From NCBI GenBank assembly GCA_032164295.1, contig JAJHTX010000009.1, positions 1,116,001-1,180,000 of the forward strand: a DNA stretch of 64,000 nt, in the 5' to 3' direction. The stretch's first letter is position 1. Each line of letters starts with the position of its first letter. This document shows positions 55,888 to 64,000 of the stretch, in pieces. Position numbers and translations under genes: made by a program. The notes below the pieces were generated by a model. That model saw only the letters and a list, made by a program, of their open reading frames with translations, ran no database searches and had not been told where the DNA came from. This stretch comes from Inonotus obliquus (Eukaryota; Basidiomycota; Agaricomycetes; Hymenochaetales; Hymenochaetaceae).

Positions 55888-58273
55888 ATGGGCGTTTGTA
55901 CAAGTATTCTGCTCTGTATCTCTGCGAGCCCAGCGCTCTCGAAGTCCCTGCCTCAGCTATCATATCCGCTTGGGCCTGTTGTCAATCTTGGTTATGCGGC
56001 ATTCGCTGGGAACTTGACGTCGCCGACGGGTGAAGCTAACGGACCAGTGACGTTCTTCGGTGGCATTCCATACGCACAGCCTCCTGTGGGAGACTTGCGT
56101 TTTCGAGCACCAGTCCCGCTAGACGAGGCCGTCGTGAATGGAGGGCATGTCGCCGTCACGGATGCTCGCAACTGGGGTCCACCTTGTCTTCAACAGCCCG
56201 CTCAAGTCGGCATTGGTTCGGAAGGTTTGGAGCTCTCTCCTCTGTTTCCTCCATGAGCAATTGATTAATTTGTACATAGATTGCCTGACGCTTAATGTCT
56301 GGAAGCCCGCCGATGCGAAGGAGGGAGACAAGCTGCCTGTTATTGTATACATCCATGTAAGCCAAGATTCTTACCTGAAGGAATAAACTGAGTGCTCCTC
56401 ACAGGGCGGTGGATTTGTTTATGGAGTGTGTAATTGCCCTAAATAATGCTGCTTTCTGAAGTGTTGAATTCGTCATATCCCAGACGCCCCAAGGCTTCCC
56501 GTTGTATGATTGGGTTAACCAGTCGAGCCCAAAGATTGTCGGAGTTTCCATGGCATATCGTCTCAACCTGCTCGGATTCCTCGCCGGGAGTGAAGTGCAG
56601 AAAGAAGGAGTTCTGAACGCAGGCCTACTCGATCAACGCGCTGCCCTTGAGTGGGTCCAGCGTCATATCGCGAAATTTGGTGGTGATCCGGACCAAGTGA
56701 CAATCGATGGGCAAAGTGCCGGAGGTACTGGTGTTATGGCGCATATAGTTGCCTTCGGAGGTAAGCACTCATAGAACCCTTAGAGCCGCACCGACCAGCT
56801 TCTAATCCTCGATTGTTCTAGGGACCAGACCAGCTCCGTTCAAGCGTGGAATAGGCCAATCTATAGGTCTTCATTCTACACCTACGCCAGAGGAATCCGA
56901 AGCGGTCTTCAGTGAGCTTCGCGCTTAGCTTCCTTTTCACTGCTAATATGCCCCTTGCAGGAAACGTTACAGAAGTGGTAGGTTGCCCTGCATCTGGGCC
57001 GTTAACCATGCCTTGTCTTCGAAATGCTTCAATTGGTGAGCTGCCCCTCCAGAGCTCGGTCTTATAATACCAATCAGACTACAGGCGCTATTGTTTCTGC
57101 TATCAATAAAGTCCCCGATAGACTTGCTATTCCTGTAGTTGATGGACCCGGTGGGATTCTTCCAGACGTCCCAGTTAGACTCATTGCATCTGGGAACTTT
57201 ACACCAGTTGACGCGCTAGTCGGACATTGCACAACTGAAGGACGCACAGAATTAGGCCCTCCAGAGGATTTCGTGACAGAGGATGATCTTGTGAGGGAAG
57301 TTTTCGCAACCTTTCCTCACGTGGTAAGCACCGCAATTCCTAGCTTATTCCTTCTGCATTAATGTATGTACTAATGTTACGCAAAGACGAATGATACTAT
57401 CCAAAAGGCACTCGCATTGTACCCAGCACCAAGTGTGCCCGGTAGTCCGTTTGCGACACAGTACGATCGCGCTTGGACTATGGCTCAGGATATGATACGG
57501 AGATGCATGTAAGAATGAATTCTCGCCTCTTAGGTATCTATGATTTATCGCATGATCAGCTAATTATACTTCTAGAGGCTGGACTCTCGCCGAAAAGCTT
57601 CAGCAGGGCGGTAATGAGAACGTGTTTACGTATAGGTACGGAATTGCCAGAAGATTTCCCAGCTCGTATCGACTGATGGCATATCGTTTGATTTTCAGAT
57701 TTAACTCTCCGAATCCTGTCCTTCTTTCCCAGGTTCCTTGGCAAGGCGTGATGCATACATCCGAGCTCTTTTATCTGTTTTCTGGTGAATACAGCTTTCG
57801 TGTATCTGATTGATGCTAACTAATGGCGACGTTATAGGAACAACGTACGATTGACAGTGTCTTGTTAGAATTCGTTCTTTGTCTAAGTAATTTATCACCC
57901 CAGCTCAGCTCCAAATGCGGGTTTCATCTTCACACCATTCAACTCTGTACGTTTGTCTCCTGCTTAACACCCGGTTCAGGTTGCTCACCGTCACAACGAC
58001 AACCAGACTGAAAACGCGCTCTCAAAAGAGTCCATAGCTTTCTGGACGTCATTCGTATCGTCCGGAAATCCATCAACTTCGCGCGAGGCGATATCGCCCG
58101 CATGGCCTGCATTTTCGAGTGGCGGTCGTATGGTTCTCAGTCAGCTACCAAATTCAAGTTTAATATTCAGTGCGTCAGAGGTGGAGATGACGTCGTCGGA
58201 TGAAATTGAACGGTGTAGGTTTTGGATGTCACCGACTGTGGCATCGCAGTTGAGTGCTGGGGTGTTACGTTGA
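55888..58273 (+). CDS. Secreted type-B carboxylesterase/lipase, copy 4
   Basis: The ATG at 55888 (MGVCTSILLCISASPALS) was chosen because it aligns with the copy 3 start and leaves normal spacing from the TATA box. An in-frame ATG at 55852 would add 12 residues. Motifs: [72 protein letters not shown] and [13 protein letters not shown]. The nucleophile elbow reads GQSAGG rather than GESAGG as in the other three. Both occur in the family, but the switch between near-identical tandem copies may alter specificity. The C-terminus is a few residues longer (SQLSAGVLR). No frame break is seen after removal of inferred introns. The microexon is at 57838-57844. Confidence 0.85.
57838..57844 (+). other. 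7-nt microexon of esterase copy 4
   Basis: GAACAAC, the same seven bases as copy 3, lies between gttatag and a gtacga donor. The frame through S-G-T-T-S-A-P-N-A-G is kept. Confidence 0.75.
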
Positions 58274-58659
58274 ATGGTTTGTGAAGAGCAGGACTTCGAG
58301 ACAGCAGTTATAGGGGTGGATCTGATCCACTGGATCAATATATCGGAGATCGTTCGACGAGCAGCCAGAGAATGTCTTCGCAAGCGTACCATCGTTTTAA
58401 AAGAACCCGTTTTGAGGGTTGTAGATGCTAAAGAATTGTAGCGCTTTTCGGGAATCATTCGTACATACTTCGCAATAACTCTTTTCAAGTCCTGCTGAGG
58501 TGCACACTTAGGTAAGATTGAGATAAGATTAGATATCCCTCTTTCGGCCAAGTGATCGGCGCCGATTGGCGGATCACGAGAAGTTTTTGCCTAAGTGACT
58601 CACTCGGACTTCGACCATACAAAACTTCAAGCTTGTACCCTGGTCAAAACTTCGCAACT

Positions 58660-60906
58660 ATGGAGGCCTTCGAAGCGTATCAGACGCCGCTCTCTAGGTA
58701 AGGTGTAAGTTTAGTAAGCTACGAGACATGTGATTTGCTGATGAGTCGTTCAGTCGGTATGCGAGCAAGGAGATGGCCAATCTGTTCTCGCCAGCGGTAT
58801 ATCCAACACCTCAGCATGGCTCAATAGTTTATAAACAAATTTTTTGTCTACTAGATGCGCTTTCATACATGGCGAAAGTTATGGTTGAACCTAGCAATTG
58901 CGGAGAAAGAACTCGGTTTGCAGATCAGCGATGCGGCGATCGAGCAGATGAAGGGGAATCTCGTGCGTTTCTTGCTGGCATCCCACGATCATCTCCAGAC
59001 TGACAATGGGGAATGATATATGGCTTGGTTAAATAGCATCTGGACAAAGAGCAGTTTGAGATCGCTGCGCGGGAGGAGAAGAAACGGAGACATGATGTTA
59101 TGGCACATGTTCATACCTTTGGAACGGTTGCACCAGCCGCTGCTGGTATCATTCAGTTCGTCCAGGATAGTCTCTCCCGAATGTGTAGAAGGATAATGAG
59201 AAGTGTTTTAGTTTGGGAGCGACGTCTTGCTACGTTACCGAGTAAGTCCCCCTCACTATATGCGCTTTGCCAAGCCAACTCTTACTTTTTCCCCCTATTC
59301 CTTGACCTCCATTCGATACGCCCGTGAAGCAATGCGGACTTGATTTTCCTTCGAGAAGCTCTCACTCTTGTCCTCGCAAAGCTCGTTGTTGTCATTGATC
59401 GCCTATCAAGTTTCGCTCGACAGTACCGAGATCTTCCGACGCTCGGCTTCACTCATTTTCAACCTGCACAACTCACGACTGTTGGAAAGAGGTGTACACT
59501 CTGGATTCAGGTACGTATGTATGTGTAAAGGTGCTGATATTTGGTTTATTGTTGTCCATATGGTTTAGGAACTATTGTGGGATTTGCGTAATCTCAAACG
59601 TGCGAGGGACGACCTTGGCTTCAGAGGTGTTAAAGGCACAACAGGCACTCAGGCCAGTTTCCTCGCCCTCTTTGACGGTGATCACGAAAAGGTATAGTCT
59701 GTGACGTGTTCAGCTACAAACGGAAGAATGAAACACTATTACACAGGTAGAAGCTCTGGACAAACGAGTAACGGAGCTCTTGGGTTTTGGCTATGCCTAT
59801 CCTGTAACCTCCCAAACTTATTCTCGCAAAATTGACGTCGACGCCCTCGCACCACTTGCATCATTCGGAGCGACGGCGCATAAAATCGCGACGGACATCC
59901 GTCTCCTGGCCAATCTAAAGGTCTGTGAGATTGTCTCCCCAAGAATGAGCCATGATTTAATGAAACTCTTATGATCATTTGTCTGGTGATGCAATCGTTG
60001 TTAATAGGAGATTGAGGAGCCCTTCGAGGTTGATCAAATCGGGAGCTCTGCGATGGCGTATAAGCGTAACCCCATGCGAAGCGAGCGAATCTGCTCTCTG
60101 TCAAGACATTTGATGGTCCTGCATCAAAATGCATTGATGACCTCCAGTGTCCAGTGGTTTGAACGGACACTTGATGATAGGCAAGTCAAGATAGTCACCG
60201 CCTCTCCGTAGCTTCAACGACGAAAGGGGTAACAATTCCGTTCAAAAACTTTTAGTGCTAATCGCCGGGTAACACTTCCGGAGGCGTTCCTGACTGCCGA
60301 TATCGTATTGAACACACTGCAAAACGTCTCGGAGGGACTCGTAGTATACCCGAAAGTCATTGCTCGTCGAATCAGCCAAGAACTTCCATTCATGGCCACC
60401 GAGAATATTATTATGGCCGTGGTGAAGCACGGCGGAGATCGTCAGGAGGCTCATGAGAAGATCAGGGTGAGTACTCGTTCTGGTATCCAGACGCAAACGG
60501 CTGGTGCTTCCGGAAAGCTCTTTCCGGCTCTTCCTTTCAATCTTGTTGCAATCGGATGCGACATGTTTCAGGATGTTGCGTGACATTTTACTGACGTGTC
60601 GATTTTTCGTTCATATTATCCTGTGGCTTCTTGGTTGCCCATGCCATGCAGGTTCTTTCGCATCAAGCCGCCCGAGTGGTGAAGGAGGAAGGTGGGGAGA
60701 ATGACCTGATTGAGCGTGTTAAGCGGGATTCGTACTTTGACGAGATCCAGGGCCAACTAGATACATTGTTGGATCCTCGGAGTTTTGTTGGACGAGCACC
60801 GGAGCAAGTGGACAAGTTCCTCAAAGAATGGGTCGAACCTGCGCTTGCTGAGAAAGAATTCGAAAAACACATTCAGAGCTCTGCGAAGGCGGAGTTGCAT
60901 GTCTGA
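58660..60906 (+). CDS. ADE13: Adenylosuccinate lyase
   Basis: Eleven exons (58660-58697, 58754-58796, 58855-58962, 59037-59155, 59212-59241, 59330-59510, 59569-59691, 59747-59920, 60008-60180, 60256-60466, 60652-60906) give 484 aa. The fumarase/aspartase superfamily fold is clear: [20 protein letters not shown] with [37 protein letters not shown] with [41 protein letters not shown], and the signature [14 protein letters not shown], which contains the catalytic loop serine. The enzyme cleaves SAICAR to AICAR and adenylosuccinate to AMP in purine synthesis, as a cytosolic tetramer. Intron 9 begins with GC in a strong GCAAGT context (60181), a minor but legitimate donor. Exon 5 is only 30 nt. 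Confidence 0.95.
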
Positions 60907-61555
60907 ACGTGAATTGTGGCCGTCGAGCGACGCATGAAAAGAAGCGTGGGTTCTTTGATGAGAAGGGACGCATGAGAAAAAATTTCCTGTACTTTACAAG
61001 CCCGAGGAGAAAGAAGAGTTGGAATGAAATTGAAGAAGTGGTAGCGCAGAGTTTGGTGTTGTTGTTGTGGATTGACCCTAGCAACAGAGAAGAATAACCT
61101 TGTCTCGCCTAAGCAATCGCTTTTGTCCACATCTGAGTCCGCCGCCTTTCCTTCTTACCGTTACTCACGTCGTGAAAGGCCGTCTGAACGTCGAGTACGA
61201 CGTTGAGTAGCCTAGCATTGACACTGGTGCGACGTTTGCTGAGTTGTGAGTACGATATACCATAAAAGGTAATAGGTGACAAGTCCTCTCTCTCTCCCTT
61301 CTCCCGACGCGACCTTCTTTCTTTTCCTACTCTTCCATACAACCCCTTCCCACTTTCGTCGTCTCTCTCAACGACGGACATACAGCAATCGAGCTCATTG
61401 CATGTGAGTATTGTTCCACTACCTAGTCGTGCTGCGTGGCACGGCTCTGTTGGTGCTGTGCGGCGATACTAGTCCCATCACGCACTTGAAAGAACAGTCG
61501 CAAATTTACTGACCATCTTCCACCACTTCAGTTGGCCCCTTGACCACTGGCGGGC
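60907..61555. other. Intergenic region before the kinase gene
   Basis: Holds the ADE13 3' flank and a pyrimidine-rich stretch (61280-61370, ctctctctctccc-type) typical of a fungal promoter or 5' leader. There may be a 5' UTR intron, since gtgagtattg at about 61403 and a cttcag near 61530 could pair. No gene is seen. Confidence 0.5.
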
Positions 61556-64000
61556 ATGGCTGACGTCGCAACAAGGCTTCAGATCCCAGATACGTCTCTG
61601 GCGGGTCCATCGCAGGGAGTGCGATCAAGTTCCGGCGGCGCCCGTCCTGCTTCTACTCAGGTTTATCCTACTACCGCACCACACTCAACACCCGTCCATG
61701 CAGGCTCACAGGCGTCTCGCAAGCGTGCTTCGCATCAAGTTACAACATCCCAACCAGAGCGAGAGGAGCCAGCCGGCTATCGTGATGTCTATTCCCATCC
61801 TGCGGCAGTCGCATATGCTGCGTCCCATCCGCGACGGACAATCCCCAAATTCGGGCCTTACCTACTTTTGCAAACTCTAGGGGAGGGTGAGTTCGGAAAG
61901 GTAAAGCTAGGTCTACATTCCCAGTGGGGCGAAGAAGTTGCGGTGAAGCTTATACGACGCGGTAATATCGACACGGCCGTCCGCATGTCAAAAGTCGAAC
62001 GGGAAATCGAGGTGCTTCGGGTGCGTGTTCTAGGCTTGTTGCTTTGATATCAAGCTGCTAATTACTGATATATCTTTCAGACTATCAAACATCCGAATAT
62101 CGTGCGTCTATACGACGTAATTGAAACAGACAAATACATCGGAATCATATTAGAGTATGCATCTGGCGGAGAGTTGTTTGACCACATCTTGGCACATCGG
62201 TACCTCAAAGAAAAGGATGCATGCAAACTATTCGCTCAACTTATCTCGGGCGTCTGGTACATACATCAAAAGAAAATTGTACACCGTGATCTGAAGCTCG
62301 AAAACTTGCTTTTGGATCGCCACCGTAACGTCATCATCACCGATTTCGGGTTTGCCAACCGATTCGAACATCGAGCTGACGATCTCATGCAAACAAGCTG
62401 TGGAAGTCCGTGCTATGCGGCGCCCGAGCTCGTCATTTCGGAGGGGCTTTACGTCGGATCAGCGGTCGACATATGGTCGTGCGGCGTTATCCTTTACGCC
62501 ATGCTTGCCGGCTATCTTCCATTCGATGATGATCCTGCGAACCCGGATGGTGACAATATCAACCTGCTGTATAGGTACATAGTCAACACGCCACTCACCT
62601 TCCCCGAGTATGTTTCTCAGGAGGCGCGGGACTTGCTTTCCATCATGTTGGTCCCGGACCCAACTCAACGTGCCGATCTTAAGACGATCATGGCGCATCA
62701 CTGGCTCAAGCCTTATGCGCATTTGTTCAGCCGCAGTGTGCAAGATCTTGAGCGCCTCGCTATGGAGCAGCATCAGATGAAGCGACTGGCTTATCAGCGT
62801 CAGATGAAGCAGCAGGCCGCTGCAGCTGCCGCGGAACAGCGTCAAATGCAGCGTAGCCAGAGCGCTAGAATCGAAGTACCACAGACATCCTCTCATGCGC
62901 GTCGTACGCGTCCTCAACATCCACCATCGGCCATGAACGAGGAATATCTCTACGAGTCCAACCCCGACGATTCCATCTTTACTTCGCCTGCGCTTCCTCC
63001 TGTTAAACGCCACCCCGTTTCTGTTGCGGTTGGTGGCTCACAGACGTACGAGGATGATCCATTTGGCCCGCCTCCTTCGATGCCCTCTAGTGCTGTAGAT
63101 GAGACGATAGATATGGATGAGCTGAGAGGTGCCAAACCTGACAGCACACCCACGAGTCGCTCGTCTAAAAAGCAAGCAACCCCTTCGGCACTGCAGCCCG
63201 TCAAGAATGGCTCGGAGAAACGCAAGGAGAGAAAACGTCACACAATTCAACTCGAATATGGTGGAGACCAAGATGAAAATAGGCCGTCCCCTCCAGCGAA
63301 GCCGCGTCAGAAGTCAAAGTCTCGCGAAAAGACGCATCGCACTGAACCACAAGTGGCACAGCCTCGCGTGCGCGGGTCGCGAGACGAGAATATAGATGTG
63401 GAAGGGGAGGGTGCTGTAGTTACAGTTAGCGATGCTGTAGAGCCAGACGAGACGCAGTTGAGCCCTGGCATCGTATCAAAGAGAGATGCTACACCGAAGG
63501 CAGGCAAGCCTTTGCCTCAGCCCCCCTCGCAATTGGATAATGGTCCTACACCCATCGCTATGGCCGACTCACAGCAAGAATCTGTGTCGACTTCAGAAAG
63601 CTACAAAATGCAGCCTCCACCTGAGGTGTCCATTACACCTACCAGTCCGCCTCGAAGCGAATTCCCTCCCTCTTCCTTTGACTCTAGGGATTCTAGTGCT
63701 CCCGCGTCCGTCAACTCTACGACGGGATCTTCGAGGAGCGGACACCGCAGAGGCATGTCAGTCGATAAGATTGTCGGGAAGCTCTGGGGCTCGCAGTCTG
63801 AGACCGAGAGCCATATGAATGGCGTTAAAGCAAGGCGACCGTCTGATGCGAGCGCTACACCTAAGCGGTCTCCGTCTACTGCAAGTAAGAGACCTTCCAC
63901 GCTCGATATATCTGCCGCAGCAACTCCGGCATCGTCAATCAACTCGAAGTCTTCAATACATTCCGGAATTAGTGCTGTTAAGAAGGAAGAGAAGAAGTCC
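61556..64000 (+). CDS. Kin4-like CAMK-type Ser/Thr protein kinase (partial, runs off the edge)
   Basis: Exon 1 (61556-62020) and exon 2 (62081 to the window end) give 795 residues with no stop, so the gene is truncated at the right edge. The kinase domain spans about residues 100-375: P-loop LGEGEFGKV (108-116), VAVKLI with Lys131, [14 protein letters not shown] (catalytic Asp225), ITDFGFAN (Asp243), activation-loop [12 protein letters not shown] with Thr260, and [22 protein letters not shown]. After it come a Gln/Met-rich coiled coil and a long Ser/Pro/Lys-rich tail with many potential phosphosites. The catalytic sequence is closest, from memory, to the Kin4/Frk1 group of CAMK-like kinases. 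In yeast Kin4 acts in the spindle-position checkpoint. The role here is inferred from family only. Confidence 0.88.

Larger units (their letters stand above)
52560..58600. repeat. Tandem duplication of a ~3 kb esterase unit
   Basis: The segments at about 52560-55600 and 55620-58600 align over promoter, gene and 3' flank. Shared upstream words include ttggatgtttctttccat (about 52653 and 55703) and cgggattataaagctc. Shared 3' flank wording around the stop continues to the related stretches near 55505 (tgatcgatgctgatccgagt) and 58550 (tgatcggcgccgattggcgg). Coding identity is high and all splice positions correspond. Confidence 0.85.

Noticed and set aside
1..64000. tRNA, rRNA and CRISPR-like arrays
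   Set aside because: Looked for T-loop words (GGTTCGA-type) with paired arms and for regularly spaced repeats. Only isolated words occur, without cloverleaf pairing.

Overview
The window looks like nuclear DNA of a filamentous basidiomycete, most likely an Agaricomycete. The coding genes are compact and most are split by many short introns, typically 45-75 nt with GT...AG ends. Several families typical of mushroom-forming fungi are present: DUF6699-type proteins, F-box/LRR-like proteins and secreted type-B carboxylesterases. No bacterial-type operons, tRNAs, rRNAs or CRISPR arrays were found. Exon boundaries were read by eye from splice signals and frame continuity, without transcripts or database searches.

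Layout. Bases 1-3100 are repeat-derived: a ~1.05 kb element with short terminal inverted repeats, then a ~1.1 kb foldback palindrome. A frame-broken C2H2 zinc-finger gene (3.3-4.6 kb) and an F-box/LRR-like gene (4.7-6.2 kb, minus) follow. 7.9-12.1 kb holds two intronless DUF6699-type genes with a repeat-rich gap between them. 12.5-22.7 kb is a dense housekeeping block: an F-box protein, a complex I LYR subunit (NDUFA6-like, with an apparent 2-nt frame slip), a PDAP1-like phosphoprotein, a mitochondrial PPR-like protein, an srp1-like SR protein and eIF2 gamma. 23.9-33.9 kb holds a third DUF6699-type gene, MCM10, an unrecognised gene, a RING-CH membrane E3 ligase and a fourth DUF6699-like gene. 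35.3-38.9 kb is a tandem duplication of a large Ser/Arg-rich gene whose C-terminus also resembles the DUF6699 pattern. 39.0-40.7 kb encodes a secretory Ish1-repeat protein.

41.5-58.3 kb looks like a functional neighbourhood for extracellular carbon use: an MFS sugar transporter, two secreted carboxylesterases on the minus strand, a secreted GH17-like glucanase, then two more carboxylesterases on the plus strand. The last two, with their promoters, form a ~3 kb tandem duplication. All four esterases share a 7-nt microexon. The GH17-like gene carries its predicted catalytic acid on an 8-nt microexon and has Gln where the family nucleophile Glu is expected. The window closes with adenylosuccinate lyase (ADE13) and a Kin4-like protein kinase that runs off the right edge.

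The signals most worth following are the repeated use of ultra-short exons, the local enrichment in intron-poor DUF6699-like genes, the esterase/GH17/transporter neighbourhood, and the two genes whose frames look broken.
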